DNA of 9,556 nucleotides from Candidatus Woesearchaeota archaeon (GTDB taxonomy: Archaea > Nanobdellota > Nanobdellia > Woesearchaeales > UBA11576). Made by a program: the position numbers and the translations under genes. The notes beneath the pieces were generated by a model. The model was not told the origin of the DNA and ran no database searches. It saw nothing but the letters and a program-made list of their open reading frames with translations. Of this stretch, positions 1 to 7,085 are shown piece by piece. The stretch spans positions 1-9,556 of the forward strand of contig JAHWIS010000104.1 in NCBI GenBank assembly GCA_019322385.1, read 5' to 3'. Numbering within the stretch: the first letter of the stretch is position 1; the number at the start of each line of letters is the position of its first letter.

Positions 1-1471
1 CATTCAATCTTTTTGGGTAGTAATCCTTTGCAATATCTTGTATAGATTTCCTGCCATGCAGCCTGAGGTCTGATTCTATCGACTCGATAAGGCTCTTTGC
101 CTTTATCCGCTTTGTAGAATCTTCCATGGGGCCTGTGTCTGTCTTTATTATGTCCTCATGGAGCTGATACTTCTCATTGTCTATGCGCTTGAGCTCATCC
201 ATAAACTTGCTCTTCTTCTTGATGGCCTCTTTTATGTTGAAACTCTTCTTTTTTGCTCTGTAGAGAAGATATAATAACGCAAGTGCAAAGATGATTCCTA
301 CAATCCACCACCAGCTGGATGCCTTGTCAGCATCATAATCCCCTGGTCCTGGAGGCGGACAGTTGGTTGCTTTGCCTGGGCTTGGTGCTGGGACAAATGA
401 TGAGCCTGAGAGCGCTTCTGTGGAAAGCACAACGCGCCTGTTAGGCGGAAGATCTGCCTTGTTCTTGCCAAACATGGTCGTTGTGAATTTAGAATCAGGG
501 TCGGGATTCATGTTGCTGTCAGCTTTCTTGACAAGCTCAGAGACAAACTTTGCCCTGTTCCTTGAGAGCCACTTGTTTCTTTTTTCAGTCCCTTCTACAC
601 TGGCAAATCCATATACATGCACTGTGCTGCCGAGCGTCCTTGCGCTCTTGACAAAATTCTCAACAGAGCTTGCGCTGCCTTTTGAGAATGTGTTATGCTT
701 GTTGACAACAAATTCAAGGTCGAGCCTGCAGCCTCCCTGGATGTCGCCTTCTGGAACTGGCTTCTCTTCCCTAACTTCATCTATAGGTGTCGGAGCTATC
801 TCTGTGGGTGCTATGTCTGGCTGATAGTATGGCTCTGGGTATGGTGATGTGCCTGAAGGAGGAAAATATCCTCCGCCGCCAGCCCATGCCCATCTCTCGA
901 TGCCGAACAGTCTTCCTCCTAAGTTGAACAATGCATTGAAGAAGTCAGACTTGCACGCTGGATCATCCATGTTGTCTGACATCTGGCAGACCATGTGTGT
1001 GAATATGGATGCCAAAAGATAGATTATTATCGCAGCAAGGATTGCAGAGACAACCTTGCCACCCCAATGCTCTCCGAATATGCCTGACTTGTTGAGCAGG
1101 CCCCATAGCACAAACCATAATGCTATGAAGAAGAATGCCTTTGCAAGTGGGAACATTGTTGTTATCGAGAAGCTTGTCTGGCTGATTATGGCAAATGCAA
1201 ATGCAAGAGCCAAAGCTAATGACAGCCCTACTATCGGCCCTTTGGCTTCTCCAGGCTTTCCGAAACCCTTTCCGAAGGCCATGCTGAATCCTAGGTAGCA
1301 CAGCGCAAAGAATATGACAAAAAACAGAGCGAAATCGATTATCCTTGCATGCTGCCTGAACTCGCCGCCTGCAAAAAAGGAATCAAACCTGTTGACTGCA
1401 GCACAGCCAGAAACAAAGCTGAATAGGATTAGGAAAAGCAATGATAATACCAGGACTTTCCTTGATTTCAT
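1..1471 (-). CDS. Polytopic membrane protein with external OmpA-like domain (3' end beyond window)
   Basis: No stop occurs before the left edge, so 490 residues are visible and the C-terminus is missing. Seen: a signal peptide (1-22) ending in VSGC, which resembles a lipobox; membrane helices at about 46-65, 79-97, 106-126 and 139-158; an outer loop with C162 and C173; a Pro/Gly/Tyr-rich stretch (197-240); an OmpA-like domain (about 248-352); a fifth helix (387-404); then RAKKK and a charged helical tail. The OmpA signature is G288-x5-G294-x4-N299-x2-L302-S303-x2-R306-A307, closed by NRRV at 344-347. Positively charged loops put the OmpA domain outside and the tail in the cytoplasm. In bacteria this fold binds peptidoglycan; here the diaminopimelate-contacting Asp is Ser291, so the ligand is unknown. 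The membrane part is paralogous to the gene at 7086-9050. An in-frame ATG at 1501 would add MAEDNKKRHP; 1471 is preferred for its GAGG and the position of the TATA-like box. Confidence 0.85.
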   Translation of the reverse strand, partial: MKSRKVLVLSLLFLILFSFVSGCAAVNRFDSFFAGGEFRQHARIIDFALFFVIFFALCYLGFSMAFGKGFGKPGEAKGPIVGLSLALALAFAFAIISQTSFSITTMFPLAKAFFFIALWFVLWGLLNKSGIFGEHWGGKVVSAILAAIIIYLLASIFTHMVCQMSDNMDDPACKSDFFNALFNLGGRLFGIERWAWAGGGGYFPPSGTSPYPEPYYQPDIAPTEIAPTPIDEVREEKPVPEGDIQGGCRLDLEFVVNKHNTFSKGSASSVENFVKSARTLGSTVHVYGFASVEGTEKRNKWLSRNRAKFVSELVKKADSNMNPDPDSKFTTTMFGKNKADLPPNRRVVLSTEALSGSSFVPAPSPGKATNCPPPGPGDYDADKASSWWWIVGIIFALALLYLLYRAKKKSFNIKEAIKKKSKFMDELKRIDNEKYQLHEDIIKTDTGPMEDSTKRIKAKSLIESIESDLRLHGRKSIQDIAKDYYPKRLN

Positions 1472-1477
1472 AGGGTG

Positions 1478-1483
1478 CCTCTT
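1478..1483 (-). promoter_or_regulatory. Weak ribosome binding site favouring the ATG at 1471
   Basis: AAGAGG lies 6 bases before the ATG at 1471. Four of its bases (GAGG) can pair with the usual archaeal 16S 3' end. The alternative ATG at 1501 has only an A-rich run before it. The match is short, so this favours the inner start but does not prove it. Confidence 0.4.
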
Positions 1484-1505
1484 TTTATTGTCTTCAGCCA
1501 TTTTG

Positions 1506-1516
1506 CTTTTATATTT
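1506..1516 (-). promoter_or_regulatory. Candidate archaeal TATA box before the OmpA-domain gene
   Basis: The 34-base gap between the phosphatase gene and this gene reads AAATATAAAAG on the minus strand, preceded by an A-rich stretch that could act as a BRE. Archaeal transcription usually starts about 25 bases downstream of the box centre. That would be near 1484-1487, downstream of the ATG at 1501 but upstream of the ATG at 1471, giving a leader of roughly 13-15 bases. If real, the last visible gene can be transcribed separately from the operon. The gap is A/T-rich in any case, so a chance match is possible. Confidence 0.35.
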
Positions 1517-1535
1517 GTTTTGGTGTTTTTAATGT

Positions 1536-4500
1536 CTATTGATATTTGAACTTGTATTCTATCGGCTCTACTTCTGCAAGATCTTTTGATTTGTCTTTGT
1601 AGATGACCTGTACTTTTATTACGCCTTTGTCATACACTTCGAGCCATCCTCCATATGACAGTCCAGACGCTCCGATCCCTCTTGACATGCCGAAATCAAT
1701 ATTGTATGTCTTTCGGGGATTCTTCTTGTAAAGCTTGACATGTTTCTGTTCTATGATGGGATCATGGTATGTATGTCCATGGACAATGGCATCATAACCT
1801 TGTTTGGCGACCTCTGCCTCTGCTGATTCCCCTGGAACCTCATTCCATTCATATTTTCGCATAGGGTGCCCTGCGAAAAACGGTGACATCTCAGAACAGG
1901 CCATCCAATACTCGATCATGCGTTTTTTTGTTGCTTTTGCTATCTTGTTGAGAACCCCTTTGAGCTCATCTTTTATGACAAAATTCACAAACTCGTGATC
2001 CCGCTCTTGCTGGGATGCTGGATCCTTTACATGATATGGTATTCCTGCGTGTATGAATAATATACCTCTTTCCTCATAACTGGTCTCAAGATTGTCCCTC
2101 ATAAACTCGACGTGTTCTCTTACCCTTATGTTGTGGTATGTCTTGTCAAGCAGTATTCTTGGATCTGATAATGCATCTCTAACATTGTCATTCCATACCT
2201 CGTCCTTGGCGATGCCGAGCGCCTGGAACATTGCAGATGGCATCTTGTGATGTTTGGTCTCGTTAAGGAACCATTTCTCTTTGATCAGCTCTACCTTCAG
2301 ATATAATGTGTCATAATCTATCTTGTCTTTACTCATAATACCCTTACCTAGGACTATGCTTTTCCTTATGCTGCGTATCGCTTTTTCGCTCAGCTCAGCA
2401 CGTGATCTTTTCTGTTTACTCTTTTCTTCTGCGACTTTTTTGAGATATAAATCCTCCATCTTCTTGTATCTTGCCATCTCTTTCTTTCCATTCGATGTAT
2501 TGTCATAGCCTTCCCAGTCGAATGCTCCGAGGAACATTGCTTCGTGATTGCCCATAAGGAGGACGAGCTTATCGCCTGCTTTGCGTTTCAGGCGATGTAT
2601 GAGTTCCAATACATCGAATATCTCTGGCCCTCGGTCAAGGTAATCGCCGAGTAATACGACTTTTGTCGTATGGTGTGCAGTCCATTTCTCATTTTCGTCA
2701 ATGATTCCTGCCTTGACAAGCACGTTCTTGAATACCTTGTAGTCTCCGTGAGGATCTCCTACCGCAATGACTTTTGGGATCTTTTCAAGGGCTTTTTCAG
2801 GGATTGTAGGAGGCGCTGCTCTAGGTACTACAGCTTCATGGATTATTGCATTGCATTCATTTATCACAGGTGTTATCATATTGGTGATTTTTTCTGGGGT
2901 GATGTCAAGGAATTTCATCCCTACTATGGTCTGCACAGAGCCTAGCACTTTGTTTGCCCTGTCCCTTGCAGTGTCTGGCTTGTTACGCATCATGCTTCTT
3001 GCTTTGACAAGCTCTATGCGGAAACTGTCAACCTCTTCAATAAACCATCTTTGAAAGTCTATTTTTTGGCTGGCTTTCTTGGCTTCAGCAGCTTCTTGTT
3101 CAAGAGCTGCACTTCTCTGATTTGCTGACTCTAGCTTGACATTGAGATCATCTATCAGTTTCTCTGCATTATTCAGTATATCGTTCTTGTCGATGATCTC
3201 CTGCTCCAGGTCTTTTTTCTTTTTCTCATAATCTTCCAGAACAGTCCTGAGCTGCCTTACTTTATCTGAATCCTCAGGAATATGTTTTGTGAGTTCCTTT
3301 GCCTTCATGAGGTTATCAATCCTAGTGCGTAGCCTTTCTGTTTCCTCTGAAATCCGTTCAATCTCTTTGTGTTTGTCTTCAATCTCTGCCTGATGAGCTT
3401 CTTTCTCTGATTCAATTTCATTTATCAGCCTCTTGTGCTCTATGATGAGTCTGCCGTACTTGTTGGCTATCTCATCGCGAGACTTGGCAAGCTTCTGCGT
3501 GTCTTGTTTTTCTGTTTCCAGGTTATCCAGCTGCTGCTGGAGTATTGCATTCCTTTCCTCTGTCTTCTTGATCTCTTGGTCAGTGCCTTTTGCAGCATCC
3601 AGTTCTTGCTGTGCTCTGATCAGCTGTTCCTGTAGTTCCATGTTGCTCTGGGCAACACTGTCAATCTCCATCTGCAGCTTCTGCGCCTGTCCTTTATAGG
3701 TATCTAGATCAGAAGTTATGTCTTGAATCATGACTGACGAGGATTGGATCTCTTTTTTCAGTTCTGCTATGGCGATCTCATACTCTTGCTTTGTCTTTTC
3801 GCTCTTGTCAAGCAGCTCTTTTTCTTTCCGTTCAGTTTCCTGCGCATAGGCTACTGCCTGCCCAGATCTTTTTTTGCTTTCCTTTAGTTCTTTTTCCAAC
3901 AGATCTATCTTTTCCTGTAGGCTCACATTGGCTGCGTTAAGCACGTCCAGCTCTTTTGCTTCAGGAGGTGTTTCTGCGATCTTTTTCTTGTTTGCTTCAA
4001 TTTCTATATTTAGACTTTCAATTCTCCTTGTGAGAGCTTCTTTTGCATACTCTTCTGCTTGTACTTTTTCTTTCCATAGCTGCACCTCTGAACTGAGGTT
4101 GCTGATCTCCTCCAGTTGTTTCCTTATTATCGACTTGTAGTTGTTCAGCTTATCTTCCTGCGCTTTCCTGAATGTCTCCATGAACTCGCTGATCTCTTTT
4201 TTCTTTTCCTCTTCCAGCCTTTCGAACTCTACTGCCTTCTCTGCTGTTTCTTTCAGTGTCTTTATCTTTTCGATATCCTGTTCTTTTTTTGTCCGGAGAT
4301 CCTCAATTTCAGAGCTTTTGTCCTGCAGCGCCTGTCTGAGATCTCTTAATTCTGCTTCCTGCATCTGCAGGCTCCTGACAAGCACATCGCTCTCTTTCTT
4401 AATTTGAGAATTCCTATCTTCAAGTTCCTCAATTATTCTCTTGTTCTCTTTGTCTGCCTCTTCAGACCTGTTCTTGATCTCTTCTAACCTTGACCTTGAC

Positions 4501-6275
4501 TTTTGGCTTTCCTGTTGCAGCCTTGTGACTTCTGGGGATATTTGTGCTAGGACTATTTCAAGCTCTTTAATCTCTTCTTTTATTGTAGCTTTCCTTGTAG
4601 GGATGCTCTGCAATGCTGCTGATGCATCCTTGAACTGGTTGTTGACCTCGTAGATCCTGCGCTTGATCTTGTCGATGGATGCTGTTATCTCTGCTTCATT
4701 CTCAGCTGTGGCTTTCGAAAGCTCTGATTCTTTTTCCTTGAGCTGCTTCTGAAGATCATTTATCTCATTCTTTGCGTTTTTTATCTCTTCTTCTGCTGCG
4801 CTCTTTATCTGTGTAAGTCTTTCATTCTCCCCAATAAGGGAGTTCTGCATCTCTAGTGTTATCTGTGATCTCTCTCTTGCATTCTTTGCCTCATCTTCTC
4901 TTTTGCGCATCTCTTCCTTTAGCATTTCAAGCACTGTGCGCAGTGAAGCGGCCATAGGGATCTTCTCTGACAATAATCGTTGGATGGAAAACGAGACGTT
5001 TTCCTCAAGTTCAGTATCTGTCTTTGCGTCTGCACGCGCTTCATTCAGATATCTCTGTAGGCTCTCGACAGGACCATTGAATTGATCGATGACTGCTAAC
5101 TGGTACGCAGTCGCATCATTGAGACTGCTCACCTCTTGTTTCAGATCCGTGGACTCCTCCTGAAGCTCATGTACTGCCTTGCCAAGTCTTGCGATTGTCT
5201 GTTCATCTTCTGCAGCCATTGCCTCATGTATCTCTCTCTGTGCAGCTAGTTGTGTATCCCTTGCGCGTATTATATCGTCGCGAACATCCCTAAGTTCGTC
5301 CCTTAATGCGTCGATTATGCCCTTGTTCTCGCTTAATTCTGTCCACAATGATGCGGCTTCCTTGCTGAGATTCTTGACGCGCTCGACAATCTCATTGTAT
5401 TCCTTTTTCTTGTCGACATCCCTTAGCTGTTGACTGATCTTGTAGGCAGTGGCCCGTATCTTCTTCATGTTGTCAGACATCTTGTGGCGCAGTTTTGTGA
5501 TCTTTGCAGAGGCGTTCTTGAGCGACCTGCTGTCAGAAAGCTCGTGCTGCAACACTCGCCTGATCTCTGATTCAAGTTCAGATATCCTCTCAGCCTCTTC
5601 ACTGACCTTACCTTTTTCGACAATGCCTCTGTACTCGACCCTTGCGTCGCCCAATGCTGAAAGGTTGACTGACAATTGGTTCATCATGCTGCGCATGCTG
5701 TTGACCTGGCTCTCTATATCTGAGCATTCCTTGCTGCAGGAATTGACTAGTTTATCTACGCTGACGCTCTGTTTGTCTATCTTTGTCCTGAACTCTTGGA
5801 AGCTCTCTTCAATGCCTTCTCCCCTTGTCTCCTTGATCCTGTCAAGCAGTCCGCCGGTGGTCTCAGGCTGCTTTTCGCCTTCTTTACCCTTGAAGAGGCC
5901 TGTGATAAACCTCATCGGTTTTTTTATGTGTGCGACCACGTCTAGTCTTCTCCTTCTGACTTCCTCTAAATCTTTTTCAGTGTCTGTTGCACTTATTACC
6001 AACTCTTCGAATTTTTTGGCGCCTTTTTCTGCTTCTCTTTTCTCTTTCTCTCTTCTGCGCTCTTCATCAAAAGGCTCGATCCTTTTTTTGTCGACCTGTG
6101 TCCTGAAAACGACCAGTAGAAGTATGCCTATGATCAGTATAGAACTGCCAGGGATGGCGTCAAAGACGTTGAATCCCTCAATCCTCACGCCAAGGACAAA
6201 TGATACTCCTATTGCTGTAGCTATTATGAAAACCATCGCTCCAGAGTATCCTGCTATGCGTTTACCTGTCCACAT
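1536..6275 (-). CDS. Membrane-tethered giant coiled-coil protein with C-terminal PPP-family phosphatase
   Basis: 1579 residues. Two N-terminal membrane helices (about 8-30 and 44-57) form a hairpin; MWTGKR before it and the basic stretch from residue 59 after it put both ends in the cytoplasm. A Glu/Lys/Gln-rich coiled coil runs from about 75 to 1069, with prolines at 402, 440, 559, 581, 770-771 and 1000. A helical linker (1070-1150) and Pro-rich hinge (1151-1168) lead to a calcineurin-like phosphatase with the PPP motifs in order: GDPHGD (1173-1178), GDYLDRG (1210-1216), GNHE (1242-1245), HAG (H1409) and HGHT (H1499, H1501). All expected metal ligands are present, so it is probably active on phosphoproteins; a dinucleotide-polyphosphate or RNA-cap substrate (ApaH/ALPH-like) is possible. 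GNHE and HAG are unusually far apart. There is no Walker A or ABC signature, so an SMC/Rad50 label would be wrong. It starts 2 bases after the preceding stop, suggesting translational coupling. The gene-level call is firm; the substrate is unknown. Confidence 0.93.
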   Translation of the reverse strand: MWTGKRIAGYSGAMVFIIATAIGVSFVLGVRIEGFNVFDAIPGSSILIIGILLLVVFRTQVDKKRIEPFDEERRREKEKREAEKGAKKFEELVISATDTEKDLEEVRRRRLDVVAHIKKPMRFITGLFKGKEGEKQPETTGGLLDRIKETRGEGIEESFQEFRTKIDKQSVSVDKLVNSCSKECSDIESQVNSMRSMMNQLSVNLSALGDARVEYRGIVEKGKVSEEAERISELESEIRRVLQHELSDSRSLKNASAKITKLRHKMSDNMKKIRATAYKISQQLRDVDKKKEYNEIVERVKNLSKEAASLWTELSENKGIIDALRDELRDVRDDIIRARDTQLAAQREIHEAMAAEDEQTIARLGKAVHELQEESTDLKQEVSSLNDATAYQLAVIDQFNGPVESLQRYLNEARADAKTDTELEENVSFSIQRLLSEKIPMAASLRTVLEMLKEEMRKREDEAKNARERSQITLEMQNSLIGENERLTQIKSAAEEEIKNAKNEINDLQKQLKEKESELSKATAENEAEITASIDKIKRRIYEVNNQFKDASAALQSIPTRKATIKEEIKELEIVLAQISPEVTRLQQESQKSRSRLEEIKNRSEEADKENKRIIEELEDRNSQIKKESDVLVRSLQMQEAELRDLRQALQDKSSEIEDLRTKKEQDIEKIKTLKETAEKAVEFERLEEEKKKEISEFMETFRKAQEDKLNNYKSIIRKQLEEISNLSSEVQLWKEKVQAEEYAKEALTRRIESLNIEIEANKKKIAETPPEAKELDVLNAANVSLQEKIDLLEKELKESKKRSGQAVAYAQETERKEKELLDKSEKTKQEYEIAIAELKKEIQSSSVMIQDITSDLDTYKGQAQKLQMEIDSVAQSNMELQEQLIRAQQELDAAKGTDQEIKKTEERNAILQQQLDNLETEKQDTQKLAKSRDEIANKYGRLIIEHKRLINEIESEKEAHQAEIEDKHKEIERISEETERLRTRIDNLMKAKELTKHIPEDSDKVRQLRTVLEDYEKKKKDLEQEIIDKNDILNNAEKLIDDLNVKLESANQRSAALEQEAAEAKKASQKIDFQRWFIEEVDSFRIELVKARSMMRNKPDTARDRANKVLGSVQTIVGMKFLDITPEKITNMITPVINECNAIIHEAVVPRAAPPTIPEKALEKIPKVIAVGDPHGDYKVFKNVLVKAGIIDENEKWTAHHTTKVVLLGDYLDRGPEIFDVLELIHRLKRKAGDKLVLLMGNHEAMFLGAFDWEGYDNTSNGKKEMARYKKMEDLYLKKVAEEKSKQKRSRAELSEKAIRSIRKSIVLGKGIMSKDKIDYDTLYLKVELIKEKWFLNETKHHKMPSAMFQALGIAKDEVWNDNVRDALSDPRILLDKTYHNIRVREHVEFMRDNLETSYEERGILFIHAGIPYHVKDPASQQERDHEFVNFVIKDELKGVLNKIAKATKKRMIEYWMACSEMSPFFAGHPMRKYEWNEVPGESAEAEVAKQGYDAIVHGHTYHDPIIEQKHVKLYKKNPRKTYNIDFGMSRGIGASGLSYGGWLEVYDKGVIKVQVIYKDKSKDLAEVEPIEYKFKYQ

Positions 6276-6277
6276 CC

Positions 6278-7084
6278 TTATTCTTTATATTCCTCGACTG
6301 CTTTTCTGATGTCGTCCAGTGCTGTCTGCATGCTGAACAACCTGAACAGCTTCTTACCTTCTTTAATTTCTTTACCTTTTTTGTCCTTAGGTCTCTGATC
6401 ATCGACAAGTATCTGCTTCCTTGCTGACACTATGTCAATTCCAACTGTTTCCATCTCTTTTGTTATGCTGTCGCTCATCTTTTTGAGTATTTCTGCCATC
6501 ACTTTCTTTTTCTTTTCAATATCTTTTCCTGCAAAGCCCGCAATAAATTTAGGAATATCATTCTTTGTCTTTAACCAGGATTTGACAAACGCCTGTTTTG
6601 CTTCGTCGAGTTTCTTTTCACTGCATCTTTCCAGTGTTTTGCTGGCTTTGACTATATCGTCCAGCCACTCAATAAATTTTTTCTCATCACCTGATAGCTT
6701 TGGTTTTTTTGCAGGCTTCTTTTTTCCTGGCTCTGTTTCAGGCGCTTCTTCCCCTTCGGGAAGTGCTTCAGCTTCCTTTGGTTTTTCAGGTTCAGCCATC
6801 TTCGCTATCAGGGCTTTCTGAACCTCGTTAGGTAATGTGCGTATGATATCTTCAGCAGCGTCCAGTTTTTTTGCTGCTTGTTTCTTGTTTCCTTTTTTCA
6901 CGTCTTCTCCTGCTTCGCTCTGCAGCTTGCGGACTCCTATTATTATGCCTTCTGTTGTTCTTTTTATCTCCCAATCTATTAGATTTATGACCTTATCTAG
7001 ACCCAGCTTTTCAGCAAGTATCCTTGCTTTTGCATAGCTTTCGTCGCATGTTTCAATGCTTTTTTTGATCTTTTTTATGTTCAT
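6278..7084 (-). CDS. Soluble charged two-part helical protein, function unknown
   Basis: 268 residues, no signal peptide or membrane segment. Seen: an N-terminal helical part (1-97) with an Ala/Lys-rich hairpin around 60-84, a low-complexity linker (98-132) that is acidic and Pro/Glu-rich to about 120 and then basic (KKKPAKKPK at 121-129), and a second helical part (133-268) rich in Lys. C13 and C154 are the only cysteines. I do not recognise a family and see no catalytic motif. The gene sits between the polytopic membrane protein (1-base gap upstream) and the tethered phosphatase (2-base gap downstream), so the three are very likely co-translated. A cytoplasmic adaptor between the tails of its neighbours is a reasonable guess, and its Ser/Thr residues could be phosphatase substrates, but neither is shown by the sequence. 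The start is the ATG immediately after the upstream TAA; no strong Shine-Dalgarno is visible. Confidence 0.85.
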   Translation of the reverse strand: MNIKKIKKSIETCDESYAKARILAEKLGLDKVINLIDWEIKRTTEGIIIGVRKLQSEAGEDVKKGNKKQAAKKLDAAEDIIRTLPNEVQKALIAKMAEPEKPKEAEALPEGEEAPETEPGKKKPAKKPKLSGDEKKFIEWLDDIVKASKTLERCSEKKLDEAKQAFVKSWLKTKNDIPKFIAGFAGKDIEKKKKVMAEILKKMSDSITKEMETVGIDIVSARKQILVDDQRPKDKKGKEIKEGKKLFRLFSMQTALDDIRKAVEEYKE

Positions 7085-7085
7085 C

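Noticed and set aside
363..824. A 153-codon open frame on the + strand opposite the OmpA-like domain
   Set aside because: The minus frame carries the OmpA signature with correct spacing and continues through the whole region; the + frame shows no recognisable motif.
963..1301. A 112-codon minus-strand frame overlapping the OmpA-domain gene in another phase
   Set aside because: It is rich in Cys, His and Arg with no coherent fold, while the other minus frame encodes clear membrane helices shared with a paralogue.
1502..1535. A transcription terminator after the phosphatase gene
   Set aside because: The minus strand here is A-rich, with no T-run and no hairpin, so read-through into the next gene is expected.
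3069..6068. The coiled coil as an SMC, Rad50 or other chromosome-segregation ATPase
   Set aside because: No Walker A, Walker B or ABC signature is present at either end. The protein starts with membrane helices and ends in a phosphatase, so similarity would come from coiled-coil composition alone.
5449..6309. A 286-codon open frame on the + strand, opposite the start of the giant coiled-coil gene
   Set aside because: It is rich in Ser and Leu, as expected from reading Glu/Lys/Arg coiled-coil codons in reverse. It has no independent domain, and the minus strand gene there is unambiguous.
6700..6730. T-runs on the + strand as a terminator
   Set aside because: They are the complement of Lys codons in the basic linker of the 268-aa protein, lie inside a coding region and have no stem beside them.
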